A DNA stretch of 64,000 bases from JAICQM01 sp963781555 (GTDB taxonomy: Bacteria > Chloroflexota > Limnocylindria > QHBO01): contig CAWAGB010000006.1 of assembly GCA_963781555.1 (NCBI GenBank), positions 620,001 through 684,000 on the forward strand, written 5' to 3'. Of this stretch, positions 37,453-46,438 are shown piece by piece; the first letter of the stretch is position 1; each line of letters begins with the position of its first letter. The notes below the pieces were generated by a model. That model saw only the letters and a program-made list of their open reading frames with translations, was not told the origin of the DNA and did no database searches. Position numbers and translations under genes: made by a program.

Positions 37453-38361
37453 TCAGCCCAGCTGGCGCTCCAGGAATTCCAGCACGCGGCGTTCGTACGC
37501 CTCCCCTGCCACCCAGCGTGCGGTGGCGTGCTCGGCGCCATCCACCACCCACAGCTCCTTCGGCTCCCCGGCCGCGTCGTACAGGCGCTGCGACTGGCGC
37601 CAGCTGATGAGCCCGTCCTCGCGCGGCGCGATGAGCAGCAGGCCACGCGGGGCGATGCGCGACACGCGGTTGATGGGCGAGATGAGGCGCGTCCCGGCGC
37701 GCAGCCAAGCGGCCGCCACGATGAGCCGCGAGCCCAGCTCGGCGAACGGATACCGCTCGCCGCGCAGACGGCTCGCGATCGGGTGCTGCAGCTCCGCGAA
37801 GGCGGCGTCCGCCACGACCGCCGCCACCGGCAGGTCGGGCGCCGCGACGATGGCGACCGCGGCGCCCATGGAAAGACCCATCAGCGCGATGGGTCCCATG
37901 CCCCGCTCCTCGAGCAAACGAACCGCCGCCGCCACGTCGCGCCGCTCCAGCGAGCCGAGGGTGATGGCGCCGGCGCCGCTGGTGCCGTGGCCGCGGAAGT
38001 CGAACTGGAGGACGTGGTAGCGGCTGCGCAGCCACGGGACGTAGGCGGCCAGCTCCCCCAGCCGATGGCCGCTGAACCCGTGCATCACGATCACCGCGGC
38101 ACGCGTCTCGCGCTCCGCGGGAATCAGCCAGCCGGAGAGTGCCACCCCGTCATCGGTGGTGAATGCCACGTCCTCCCATGGCAGGTCGAGGTCGGCGGGA
38201 GAGGCCGGCCAGCCCTCGACGGGCGGCTCGAAGGGCCGCGTCTCGGGACGCACGAGGCGCCGCGAGCCCATGACGCTGAGGTAGGCGAGATAGGCCGCCA
38301 CGGCGGCCCCCGCGATGCGACCGACCCAGGCGACCAGCCCGGGCCGGCCGTTCGCGCTCAT
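37453..38361 (-). CDS. Alpha/beta hydrolase, membrane-anchored
   Basis: 302-residue hydrolase of the BAAT/acyl-CoA thioesterase-like or YqkD type. A transmembrane segment lies at about residues 8-30 (LVAWVGRIAGAAVAAYLAYLS). GVALSGWLIPAERETRAAVIVMHGFSGH gives the oxyanion region, and the nucleophile Ser is in IALMGLSMGAAVAI. The acid is probably in LLLIAPREDGLISWRQSQRL, and His in VVDGAEHATARWVAG. The ATG at 38359-38361 overlaps the SPFH stop as ATGA, which picks this start over a longer frame. The substrate is unknown; linkage to nfeD and SPFH suggests a membrane-related role. Confidence 0.85.
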   Translation of the reverse strand: MSANGRPGLVAWVGRIAGAAVAAYLAYLSVMGSRRLVRPETRPFEPPVEGWPASPADLDLPWEDVAFTTDDGVALSGWLIPAERETRAAVIVMHGFSGHRLGELAAYVPWLRSRYHVLQFDFRGHGTSGAGAITLGSLERRDVAAAVRLLEERGMGPIALMGLSMGAAVAIVAAPDLPVAAVVADAAFAELQHPIASRLRGERYPFAELGSRLIVAAAWLRAGTRLISPINRVSRIAPRGLLLIAPREDGLISWRQSQRLYDAAGEPKELWVVDGAEHATARWVAGEAYERRVLEFLERQLG

Positions 38362-39251
38362 CCGGTTGCGCGATCCTCGCCGCCGGCGTTGCGCATCACC
38401 TGGCTGATGGGTCGCGTCAGCTCGGCGAGCTCCATCGGGACGATCCACTTGGTGCTCTGTCCCGCGGCGAGTGCCTTGAGCGCCTCGAGGTACTGGAGCG
38501 CCATCGTCTTGTCGTCAATGCCGCTCGCCGCCCCGAAGATGGTCTGCAGCGCGTTGGCGTAACCCTCGGCGCGCAGGATCTGGGACTGGCGCTCGCCCTC
38601 GGCGCGGAGGATGTTCGACTGCTTGTCGCCCTCGGCCACGTTGATCGTCGCCTGTCGGGTCCCCTCGGACTCCGTGATCACCGCGCGCCGGTTGCGCTCG
38701 GCGCTCATCTGGCGGTTCATCGCCTCCTGGATGTCGCGCGGCGGAACGATCTCGCGAATCTCGACGCTGGTGATCTTGACGCCCCAGCGCTCGGTCACCT
38801 CGTCGAGCTTCGCGCGCAGGATGTGGTTGATCTCCTCGCGCTTGGCGAGCACGTCGTCGAGCGGGATGTCGCCGATCACCGCGCGCAGGGTGGTGGCCGC
38901 CAGCGCCTGCGAGGCGCCGGTGAAGTCCGTCACCGCTGTGACCGTGACATCGGGCTGGAACACCTTCGAGTACACGAGGAAGTCGATGTTGATGGGCGCG
39001 TTGTCCTTGGTGATGCAGGTCTGCTGCGGCACCTCCAGGAAGCGCTCGCGCAGGTCCACCTTGACCGCCTGTTGCACGAACGGGATGAGCAGCACGATGC
39101 CAGGGCCGCGCGACCCCTGCAGGCGCCCGAAGAAGAAGACCACCAGGCGCTCGTACTCGCGGATGATGTGGACGATGCTGGTCAGGATCCAGAGCAGCAG
39201 GGCCAGGCCGACGACCAGGATGATCAGGCCGACCGGGTTCTCGAAGGTCAT
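38358..39251 (-). CDS. SPFH/Band 7 protein (stomatin/QmcA-like)
   Basis: 297-residue scaffold protein of membrane microdomains. One N-terminal hydrophobic helix (VGLIILVVGLALLLWILTS) is followed by the Band 7 domain: REYERLVVFFFGRLQGSRGPG, LRERFLEVPQQTCITKDNAPI and GVKITSVEIREIVPPRDIQEAM. A coiled-coil tail contains QATINVAEGDKQSNILRAEGERQSQILRAEGYA, where two GERQ-like repeats are visible. The ATG overlaps the nfeD stop by four bases. nfeD-stomatin pairs are widespread, and the NfeD protease may cut the stomatin partner. Confidence 0.92.
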   Translation of the reverse strand: MTFENPVGLIILVVGLALLLWILTSIVHIIREYERLVVFFFGRLQGSRGPGIVLLIPFVQQAVKVDLRERFLEVPQQTCITKDNAPINIDFLVYSKVFQPDVTVTAVTDFTGASQALAATTLRAVIGDIPLDDVLAKREEINHILRAKLDEVTERWGVKITSVEIREIVPPRDIQEAMNRQMSAERNRRAVITESEGTRQATINVAEGDKQSNILRAEGERQSQILRAEGYANALQTIFGAASGIDDKTMALQYLEALKALAAGQSTKWIVPMELAELTRPISQVMRNAGGEDRATG

Positions 39252-40648
39252 GGGTTCTCCTCTTGCCCGCGCTCGGGTTCGTCGGCGGGTTCGACGATGA
39301 GCTCCAGCCCCTTCGCCCCCACGACACGGATCGGTGTGCCGGCGGAGATGGTCCCGCTCGGCACCCGAGCGGACCATGACTCCCCGCCAGCATAGGCGAT
39401 CCCGGTCGGGGCGATGAGGGTCTGTGCCGTCCCGATGACGCCCTGGAGGGCGGCCATGGGGTCGGTTGCCACGCCGCCGCGGTTGCGCATCTGCAGCAGC
39501 GCGCGGACGAGCACGAAGAAGTAGATGAGCGTCACCGCAACCGCGGCCGCGATGAGCCACGGGGAGACGGTGACCTGCACCGAATCGGTCCCGTCGACGC
39601 GGGTGTACAGCGCAAAGGCGCCCAGCACGAACGACGCGATCCCGCCGGCGGTGAGCAGCCCGTAGCTGGTCACCTGCAGCTCCAGCACGAACAGACCGAT
39701 GCCGAGCAGGATGAGGAGCAGCCCGCCCACGTTGAGCGGCAGGCTGTTCGAGCCGATGAAGGCAAGCAGGATGGCGATCGCGCCGGCGATGCCGCTCACG
39801 AAGTTCGGGTGCCACACCTCCGCCAGCAGGCCGTAGAAGCCGACGGTGAAGAGGATGAAGGCGATGTTCGGGTCGCTCAAGAGGTGCAGCAGCGACTGAC
39901 CGATGTTCATCCGCACCTCGGTGACCGGCAGATCCCCCAGCGGCGGAAGCGCCCCACCATCGAAGGTGAGCCGTGCCCCGTCGGCGCGGCGGCCGGCGTC
40001 GATGGCGCTCAGCAGCTCGTCCGTTGTCGCCGCCACCAGATCAACCACCGGTGGCTTCATGGCGATCGCGTCGCCAGCGTTGACGCTCACTGCTTCCCGG
40101 ACCGCCGACTCGGCCCAGTCGGCGTTGCGGCCGGTGCGCTCGGCGAGGGAGCGGATCTTGGCCACGGCGTCGTTGGTCACCTTGGCCGCCAGGGTGGGCC
40201 CAAGCTCCTGCCCCCCGCTGCCGACCACCGAGGCCGCTCCGATGTTGGTGGACGGGGCCATGGCGGCCACGTCACCGGCCAGGACGATGAACGTGCCCGC
40301 GGACCCGGCGCGCGCACCATCTGGCGCGACGTAGGTAATGACCGGGATGGGGCTGTTGAGGATGGCGCTGACGATGTCGTCCATCGCGCGCAGCTCACCA
40401 CCCGGGGTGTCGACCTCGATGAGGACCGCCGCCGCCCCGCCGTCGACCGCCGTGCGGATGCCCTCGGCGACGAAGGCGGCATTCACCTGGTCGATGATCC
40501 CGACGATCCGGAAGCGCGTGATGTGGTCGCCGTCGGCGGCCGCCGGCGCGGCGAGTGACACGAGACCGAGCGCAAGGGCCATCGCGGCGACCGTCCGGCG
40601 GACGAAGCGCCGGAGGCCGGCACGGGGCTCGGGGTGCCGCGGCAGCAT
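39248..40648 (-). CDS. NfeD-type membrane-bound ClpP-class serine protease
   Basis: 466 residues. A signal peptide covers about 1-38 (MALALGLVSLAAPAAA). The ClpP-like domain follows with VLIEVDTPGGELRAMDDIV, catalytic Ser in ARAGSAGTFIVLAGD and Lys in LAAKVTNDAVAKIRSLA. Several transmembrane helices lie between about 245 and 390 (IAFILFTVGFYGLLAEV; GIAGAIAILLAFIGS; GLLLILLGIGLFVLEL; WLIAAAVAVTLIYFFVL). The C-terminal OB-fold NfeD domain ends the protein (LQGVIGTAQT; GTISAGTPIRVVGAKGLELIVEP). It heads nfeD-SPFH-hydrolase. TATACT lies nine bases before the ATG. Confidence 0.92.
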   Translation of the reverse strand: MLPRHPEPRAGLRRFVRRTVAAMALALGLVSLAAPAAADGDHITRFRIVGIIDQVNAAFVAEGIRTAVDGGAAAVLIEVDTPGGELRAMDDIVSAILNSPIPVITYVAPDGARAGSAGTFIVLAGDVAAMAPSTNIGAASVVGSGGQELGPTLAAKVTNDAVAKIRSLAERTGRNADWAESAVREAVSVNAGDAIAMKPPVVDLVAATTDELLSAIDAGRRADGARLTFDGGALPPLGDLPVTEVRMNIGQSLLHLLSDPNIAFILFTVGFYGLLAEVWHPNFVSGIAGAIAILLAFIGSNSLPLNVGGLLLILLGIGLFVLELQVTSYGLLTAGGIASFVLGAFALYTRVDGTDSVQVTVSPWLIAAAVAVTLIYFFVLVRALLQMRNRGGVATDPMAALQGVIGTAQTLIAPTGIAYAGGESWSARVPSGTISAGTPIRVVGAKGLELIVEPADEPERGQEENP

Positions 40649-40657
40649 GACCCTTCA

Positions 40658-40663
40658 AGTATA
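40658..40663 (-). promoter_or_regulatory. -10 box of nfeD, leaderless type
   Basis: TATACT nine bases before the nfeD ATG. Confidence 0.55.
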
Positions 40664-40675
40664 CCGATCGCCGCC

Positions 40676-41281
40676 TCAGGCCCCCGGGGCGCGGATCTCG
40701 AGCAGCTCGGCCGCCACCAGCTGCGACCAGGTCTCCATCCTCGGAAACGAGCTTGCCAGGTCACCGGAGCTGGCGAAGCGACCCACGAGCTTGTCCGTCT
40801 CGCGCACCGCGACAGGCCGCCCGGCCGCCTCGACGGTGAACACCACGCCGAGGTGCACCGCACCCACGGGGTTCGAATCGTCGTTCAGCAGGCCGACCAG
40901 GGCGAAGGTCGGTTCCCATGGCGCATCGAGCTCCTCCGTCCACTCGCGGCGCAGCCCAGCGTCAAGTGGATCTTGCCCCTCGTCCACCGGGTTCAGATGG
41001 CCGCCAACCCCGACGCTCGCCTTGCCGTACAGCCGAGCGTCGCCGCCGGCATCGGTCCGCTCCATGAGGAAAATCCGCTCGCCGTCGCGCACGACGACAT
41101 ACGGGATGAGCTGCTTGATGGTCCGATCCTTCTCGGCCATCGGCCGCTCGACGTAGCGGCCGTGCTGCCGCACCGCCCGTCCCAGCGCCGCCAACGCGGC
41201 GGTATCAGCGCGCCGGACTCCCATGAAGTCGCAGCCGCCGGGAACCCGGTCGCGCGGCAGGACGAGGACGCGTTCAATCAC
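40676..41281 (-). CDS. Nudix-domain protein
   Basis: About 201 residues starting at GTG 41279-41281, chosen because TACACT stands six bases upstream. An ATG 42 bases further upstream gives a longer frame but would lie ahead of that promoter. The sequence starts IERVLVLPRDRVPGGCDFMG. The Nudix box region is VGVGGHLNPVDEGQDPLDAGLRREWTEELD, with the REWTEEL core intact (quoted in parts: GGHLNPVDE and LRREWTEELD). It resembles predicted phosphoesterases that appear as stand-alone genes in many bacteria. Substrate is unknown. Confidence 0.85.
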   Translation of the reverse strand: MIERVLVLPRDRVPGGCDFMGVRRADTAALAALGRAVRQHGRYVERPMAEKDRTIKQLIPYVVVRDGERIFLMERTDAGGDARLYGKASVGVGGHLNPVDEGQDPLDAGLRREWTEELDAPWEPTFALVGLLNDDSNPVGAVHLGVVFTVEAAGRPVAVRETDKLVGRFASSGDLASSFPRMETWSQLVAAELLEIRAPGA

Positions 41282-41287
41282 CGCCGG

Positions 41288-41293
41288 AGTGTA
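41288..41293 (-). promoter_or_regulatory. -10 box of the Nudix gene, leaderless type
   Basis: TACACT six bases before the GTG; it decides the start codon. Confidence 0.5.
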
Positions 41294-41306
41294 CGGACGC
41301 CGGTCG

Positions 41307-41432
41307 GTGCACCGCTGCACCATTTCGTGCGGGTCGCAAGGTGCACCGCAAGGTCACGGAGTCACCATCACCCACCTCAAGTGCACCATCGGTCCCCTCG
41401 ACGCGCTGCCCCGCAGACGGGACGATGCACCA
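41307..41432. repeat. Cluster of TGCACC strings upstream of Nudix and Tad genes
   Basis: TGCACC occurs five times within roughly 125 bases, four of these followed by G or A and several within GGTGCACCG or AGTGCACCA. The spacing is irregular. Such clustering in an otherwise gene-free gap could mark binding sites, but it may be chance in GC-rich DNA. Confidence 0.3.
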
Positions 41433-41468
41433 AACGATGGTCCGGTGCCCGCGTTAGTACTCAGGTAC

Positions 41469-41510
41469 CGGGCCCAATGCGCGGTGCGGCAGCGACCGCG
41501 CATTGGCCCG
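41469..41510. terminator. Long hairpin before the Tad pilin genes
   Basis: CGGGCC(C)AATGCGCGGT pairs with ACCGCGCATTGGCCCG around a nine-base loop; one C is unpaired. There is no T-run, so it may be a bidirectional terminator, an attenuator or a regulator site before the pilin genes. This gap of about 300 bases contains nothing else recognisable. Confidence 0.45.
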
Positions 41511-41582
41511 TCTCATACATCCCATCCGTTCGGACCGGCGGCACCGCTGCCCACGGCCATCGGTCCCAACGAGGCATCTGCA

Positions 41583-42235
41583 TTGGTTGATCGTCGCCGC
41601 CGAAGCGGTGGACACGGGGAGATCAGCGGTCCTGGGGCGCACCCCCGGGGTCAGTCACTGGTCGAATTCGCCCTCGTCCTGCCGATGCTCCTTGTCCTGC
41701 TCCTCGGCGTTGCCGACTTCGGGCGGGTGTTCCAGGCGGGCATCACCATCGAGGCGGCCGCACGCAACGGAGCGGAGGCGGCGGCCCAGGAGTACCGGCA
41801 ACTGGCTCGCGGCGCCACCCTCCCGTTGGCGACCGTGATTACCAGCGACTCCACGACCTCGCCATGGATCGGTCTGCGACGAGGCGCGAGCGCTCCAGAA
41901 CGACTCGGCCGGGCCGGCACCGTGCAGCATGCCGGCCGTCGCGATCTGTATCCATGACGGCCACGATCCGCTGTGCGCTCGGAGGCGGGAACGGCTCCCG
42001 GGGTCATGCTCGAGCATCCACTCAATGTCGTCGTCGCCAGCCAATCTGGCCCTGACGGCGCTGGCGGCGGCCGGCGAGCCCGCCGTCGAGGTCCGGGCCT
42101 GCTATCGGTTCACGCCTTGATCTGAGCGGCGTCCTCGTCAGCCTGCCGTTCGGGGCCGGCATGGCGCTGGGCGATATATGGCTCCAGAGGATCGATGGTC
42201 ATGGACTGTCGCCGGGTATCCGTGGCCGCATGTGA
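41583..42235 (+). pseudogene. TadE-like minor pilin, copy 1, frameshifted
   Basis: TadE/TadG-type pseudopilin of the Tad/Flp pilus. GQSLVEFALVLPMLLVLLLGVADFGRVFQAG is the diagnostic N-terminal prepilin-like helix, followed by ITIEAAARNGAEAAAQEYRQLARG. After about 41840 the frame changes: CDEARALQNDSAGPAPCSMPAVAICIHDGHDPLC continues in another frame. VEVRACYRFTP then changes frame again before SLPFGAGMALGDIWLQR. At least three indels are needed to join it. The start is uncertain (TTG at 41583 suggested). Ends join the next gene by overlapping start and stop near 42231. Conserved content in all parts points to sequence errors rather than long decay. Confidence 0.65.
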
Positions 42236-42986
42236 GACGGCGGCGCGCGGCGCGGGCAGACCATCGTCGAAATGGCGCTGGTCCTTCCGCTCTTCTTCAT
42301 GGTGCTCTTCGGGATAGTGATCCTCGGAATCGGGGTCTTCTACCAGCAGCAGGTGACGAACGCGGGCCGCGAGGCCGCGCGGTACGCAATCCACTCACAG
42401 CGCAACAGCCCAGTGCCCGACCGCTCGAATCGCTCGACCCGCGCCGGGGGCGACGGGGCCGTATTCCAGCAGCTACTTCGCTGCGATCGCCCCGCCGGAC
42501 GCTGGCCCACATGACCGCCGAGGGCCGCACGCGACTGTTCGGCTTCAGCCGACCCGGTACGCTTGTCGGCGTGCTGGTCCGGTTACTGGACCCGGGACAC
42601 TGCCGGCGGGTGGGCCGCCTACGACGAGATTGCGACTGACCCGACGACGGGCGCTCCCAACGAGTTCCGCACCTGCACCGCCCGGTATGGGGCTGGACGC
42701 CTTCACAAAATCGGGACACGGAGGCGTCCTCGCTATTTGTGATCGACCCACAAACCGGGCGGATGGCTCCAACGTCGGCATCACGATCGATTGCAACAGG
42801 GACTTTCCCTTGACAACGGTCAGCGACGACATGGCCGAGAAGCTATGAAGGCAAATGAAGTCGACGCCAACCAGGTCACGGTCTGACGTGCTACACGTGG
42901 GAGCCGCCCCTCGAGCGGGTTCCTGCTCATCCCCCGAAGAATGACGCTCGAGAGCGTCGTGACTGAGGCCCTGGAGACCAGCAATG
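42231..42986 (+). pseudogene. TadE-like minor pilin, copy 2, frameshifted
   Basis: A second TadE-type protein of about 240 residues when joined. It opens with an arginine-rich leader and GQTIVEMALVLPLFFMVLFGIVILGIGVFYQQQVTNAGREAARYA. Later pieces in other frames are SACWSGYWTRDTAGG-like ACWSGYWTRDTAGGWAAYDEIATDPTTGAPNEFRTC, ITIDCNRDFPLTTVSDDMAEK, ANEVDANQVTV, LTCYTWEPPL and GFLLIPRRMTLESVVTEALE. At least five frame changes occur in 750 bases. The cysteine pairs may form disulfides in the mature pilin. The order of conserved blocks is unbroken, so most changes are probably base-calling errors. Confidence 0.6.
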
Positions 42987-44571
42987 AATCGCCATGTCCG
43001 TTCCAGATCCCGTGGACAGGTCCTTCCCATCGCAGGCGGCCGCGATGATCGTGCTCATCGGCATCGCCGCCATCGCGATCGACTCGGGTTCTCGTGGATG
43101 CTGGCGCGCCAGGAGCAGAATGCGGCCGACCCCGCAGCCCTGGCCGCCGCACGCTTCATCACCGATCCCGACCCCGTGACAGGGATCCAGCAACTACGAC
43201 AGCGCGACGGCTGGACGGCCGCTTGCCACTACGCACGCAGAACGGCTTCTTCCAGCAGACGAACACGAGTTGTGACGCCGCTGCTGGCCGGACGGACAGA
43301 CCGAGGTCATCTGGCCGCCAAGCCTGTCTCGCCGGCTCGCTGCCGGCAATCGCGGCGCCGTCCAGGTCATCATCGCGGCCCGCCACGCGCATTCTTCGGA
43401 CGCGTCTTCGGCCCAACGGACCCGACCGTCAGCAGCGGTGCGGTCGCAGCGCGCCAGCGAGGAAACGTCAACAGCAGCTCCTTGATCGCCCTCAAGCCGG
43501 ATGGCTGCGACACAGCCCGGGTTCGTGGCAACTCGACGATCAGCATCTACCCCGTGCCGGGCTACACAGGCCCGGGTGGGCTATGTGCAGGTCAACTCGG
43601 ACTGTGGCACGTCCACTGCGGACAACAACTGCACGACTTCATCACTGGCGCGCTGAACATCAATGGGACTGCCGCGCTATCGGCCCCGCAGGTCAATGTT
43701 CATGGTGGTTGCAAGGGACCGTCGGGCCAGCCAACAGGAGTGCTGGATGAGGCATCCGCGCAGATTGGCGATCCACTGGGGGCGTTAGCCTTCCCAGGCT
43801 GGAATACCGGAGTTCCCGGCGCGGCATGCGGGGTTGGAGCAGCGAACACCACGTCCACGGGGTCGAGGGTTGCGGCAACAGTGGCGGCCGCATCGCGTGG
43901 GGCATCTCGCCCGATCGGCATGCCCGGGCCTCGCGTCGGGCTACAATGCGTCGAGCTCAATCCGGCGTCTACTACGGCGGGTGGGACATCGGTACCAAGA
44001 TCCGGGTAACCCTGAAGCCCGGCATCTACGTCATCGCCGGGGGCGGCATCTCGATCGGCGCCACCGGCTCGCTCGACTCCCTTGCCGGCGCGTCGGCGCC
44101 AGCTCCTATCCTGGTCTACAGCACCGACAACCCGGTGTACAAGGCAAGCTGCCCAGGGGGGTCAGCGTCGCGCTGCCAGGGCGATCTCGACATCACCGCG
44201 GGCGCGGACCTCAAGCTCGCAGGCCTGCTCGCCGACCAGCCGTGCCCGCCGGTCACGACGACCGGAGGCTGCCCGTTCGGCGGAATGGTGATCTGGTACG
44301 ACGGGAACGGCAGCAAGGGCGCGGCGGCAATCCGGGCGCATCGATATCGAGGGCGGTAGCAACCTCTTCATTTCCGGCACCATCTACGCCCCGAGGGCAG
44401 ACGTCGAACCTCGGCGGGAACGCGAGACGCGAATTGTGGTCACGACGCCAAACAGGTCGCTTCGGTCCAGATCATCTCGTGGACCTGGGACATCGGCGGG
44501 ACTGGACTCTCGGGATGCCCTACGACCCGGCCGAAATCTATCAATTCCCGCAACGCGGGCTGGTCGACTAA
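42984..44571 (+). pseudogene. TadG-like pilus protein, frameshifted
   Basis: TadG-like protein with N-terminal SRSRGQVLPI and a hydrophobic helix (MIVLIGIAAIAID), then GFSWMLARQEQNAADPAALAAARF, the usual start of TadG proteins. The rest resembles the long secreted domain: SLIALKPDGCDTARVRGNSTISIYP, GALNINGTAALSAPQVNVHGGCKG and RAQSGVYYGGWDIGTKIRVTLKPGIYVIAGGGISIGATGS. PAPILVYSTDNPVYKASCPGG and GDLDITAGADLKLAGLLADQPCPP follow, with DPAEIYQFPQRGLVD at the end. At least six frame changes are needed for about 525 residues. The stop is convergent with the SLOG gene two bases away. Confidence 0.62.
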
Positions 44572-44572
44572 G

Positions 44573-45100
44573 TCACGCCGGAGCGGCAGGGCCTTCCTTC
44601 GCGAGTCGCACGGCGAGGAGCGCCGCCTCCCGCGGGTCGCGCGCGCGGTGGACGATCGGGCCGCCCAGGCGCTGATCGTTCTCGACCCGCCACGAGCTAA
44701 GGGTCACGACCTGGCGACCCTGACGCAGGGCGAGGCCAATCTCGGAGAGCGTCCCGTGGCGCCCGCCGACCGCAAGCACCGCATCGGCAGCGGTGACCAC
44801 CACCAGGTTGCGCATCACGCCCAGGCCGGTGGCGATCGGGACGGTCACGAACTCGTTGGCGTCGCGCGGGTCGCTGCCAGGCAGGATGCCGATGGTGACG
44901 CCACCCGCTCCAACCGCGCCGCGTGACGCTGCCCGCATGACCCCGCCCAGGCCACCGGTCACGACCACCATCCCGGCGCGCGCCAGCAGCTGACCCACCT
45001 CTTCCGCCCATTCCAGGAGCCGATGCGCCTCCGGTCCGCGCGGATCGCCATCGCCGATCACCGCCACGTGCGGCTGGCGCTGCCGCGCCTCGACGGTCAT
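44573..45100 (-). CDS. SLOG/LOG-fold protein (TIGR00725-like)
   Basis: 175-residue Rossmann-like protein of the lysine decarboxylase-like superfamily, TIGR00725 type. HVAVIGDGDPRGPEAHRLL opens it. VVVTGGLGGVMRAASRGAVGAGGVTIGILPG follows, and AVGGRHGTLSEIGLALRQGRQVVTL provides the conserved GG-x-GT-x-x-E signature for phosphoribosyl binding. Some relatives are cytokinin-activating or nucleotide-processing enzymes; no reaction is assigned here. The ATG at 45098-45100 overlaps the thpR stop by four bases. A longer upstream frame is a shadow of thpR. Confidence 0.82.
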   Translation of the reverse strand: MTVEARQRQPHVAVIGDGDPRGPEAHRLLEWAEEVGQLLARAGMVVVTGGLGGVMRAASRGAVGAGGVTIGILPGSDPRDANEFVTVPIATGLGVMRNLVVVTAADAVLAVGGRHGTLSEIGLALRQGRQVVTLSSWRVENDQRLGGPIVHRARDPREAALLAVRLAKEGPAAPA

Positions 45101-45666
45101 GCCGCCACCACGCCGAGCGGCGCGCGGGCCAGCGCCTCGTAGGTCGTGCCGGCCGGGTCGAGGTGCGATCGGTACAGCGTCACTTCGTCGGCGACCGTGG
45201 TGGGCAGCTCGGCCGCCTCCGCCACCGAGGGATCGTCGCGGAGCTGGAGGCTCTGCCCGCCTCGCACCCGGGCCAGCGTCACGTGCGGCCGGAAGCGACG
45301 CCGCTCGGTGACGCCCAGGGCACCCGCGACGCGATTGTGCAGGTCCGCGAGGCCCGCCTCGGGACGGAACCGGCACCACACCATGCGCGTCTCGTCCACC
45401 CGCGGCCACGCGACGAGACCCTCGGGAACGAGCTGCACCCCGGCGTGTCCAGCCACCAGCTCGGGCAGCTCCTCGGCAAGGCGCGGCACCCGCTCGGCAT
45501 CCACGTCGCCAAGGAACGCCAGGGTCACGTGCCACGATGCGGGATCCATCCAGCGCACGTCGGCGCCGACGAGCGTCGCGTGCCACGGGGCACTGGCAGC
45601 AAACAGGGATGCGCGCAGCGCCTCGCCGATCGGGATGGCGACAAAGCATCGCCACCGGTCGGTCAC
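45097..45666 (-). CDS. thpR: RNA 2',3'-cyclic phosphodiesterase ThpR
   Basis: 2H phosphoesterase, historically called 2'-5' RNA ligase. The two catalytic H-x-T motifs are ASWHVTLAFLGDVD and FRPHVTLARVRGG. It starts RCFVAIPIGEALRASLF, typical of the family, and 189 residues is the usual length. The GTG at 45664-45666 overlaps the HAD stop as GTGA. Its RNA substrate in vivo is unknown in most bacteria. Confidence 0.9.
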   Translation of the reverse strand: MTDRWRCFVAIPIGEALRASLFAASAPWHATLVGADVRWMDPASWHVTLAFLGDVDAERVPRLAEELPELVAGHAGVQLVPEGLVAWPRVDETRMVWCRFRPEAGLADLHNRVAGALGVTERRRFRPHVTLARVRGGQSLQLRDDPSVAEAAELPTTVADEVTLYRSHLDPAGTTYEALARAPLGVVAA

Positions 45667-46403
45667 GCGGTGGTGCCCCGCGCTTCGATCATTGGCAGAA
45701 GCTCGGTGAGTGACGTGATCCGCGTCACTCCGGCAGGCAGTGGCGTCTCGGGATGGCGGTCCTTCCGGTCGATCAGCACCGCGCGGATGCCCAGTGCGGT
45801 CGCACCCGCGACATCGGCGTCAACGTGGTCACCCACGTGCATCGCCTCGTCCGGCGCCACGCCCGCCTGCTCGAGGGCGTACTCGAAGATGCCGCGGTGC
45901 GGCTTTTCGAAGCCGACCCGCGCGCTGGCCACGATGAAGTCGAAGTAGCGCACCAGGTCCAGGGAGTGGAGCAGCTCCGGGAGGTCCCAGACCCAGTTGC
46001 TCACCGCGCCCAGGGTGATGCCGAGCTCGCGGATGGCGGGCAGTGCCTCGTAGGCGTCGGGGAAGACATGCCAGTGACTGGTGATCATGAAGAGCTCGTG
46101 GAGGCGGTGGAAGAACTCCGGTGGCATCGGGCCGACGCCCAGCTCCGCGATCGCGGCCTGGTCGATGGCCACGGTGCGCCGGAAGCTCTCTGCCTCGCTC
46201 GGTTCGAACGGCTCGCCCAGGCCCCAGCCCCCATGGTGATAGGCGGCGCGGAGCGCTCGCTCGAGGTCCGTCACGTCCACCTCGATTCCCTGCTCGGCGA
46301 AGGCAATGGCGTAGACGTGCTCCCACGACGGATTGGGGCGCATCACCGTGTCGCCGATGTCGAGGAAGACCGCGCGCAGCGGCCGATGGGGCTGGGTGGT
46401 CAT
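45663..46403 (-). CDS. HAD-superfamily hydrolase
   Basis: 246-residue HAD phosphatase-like protein. Motif I is FLDIGDTVMRPNPSWE, with an Asp-x-Gly-Asp-Thr form in which the usual third-position Asp (DxD) is Gly, as also seen in HDHD3-like proteins. Motif II Thr/Ser lies in ITLGAVSNWVWDLP, motif III Lys in VGFEKPHRGIFEYAL and motif IV in AMHVGDHVDADVAGATALG. The missing second Asp may lower phosphatase activity. It leads a three-gene run with thpR and the SLOG gene. TAGGCT is seven bases before the ATG. Confidence 0.83.
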   Translation of the reverse strand: MTTQPHRPLRAVFLDIGDTVMRPNPSWEHVYAIAFAEQGIEVDVTDLERALRAAYHHGGWGLGEPFEPSEAESFRRTVAIDQAAIAELGVGPMPPEFFHRLHELFMITSHWHVFPDAYEALPAIRELGITLGAVSNWVWDLPELLHSLDLVRYFDFIVASARVGFEKPHRGIFEYALEQAGVAPDEAMHVGDHVDADVAGATALGIRAVLIDRKDRHPETPLPAGVTRITSLTELLPMIEARGTTA

Positions 46404-46410
46404 CGGTCCA

Positions 46411-46416
46411 AGCCTA
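46411..46416 (-). promoter_or_regulatory. Candidate -10 box of the HAD gene, leaderless type
   Basis: TAGGCT seven bases before the ATG; a weaker match than the others. Confidence 0.35.
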
Positions 46417-46438
46417 CCCCAGCCTCGGGCCGGCCGAG

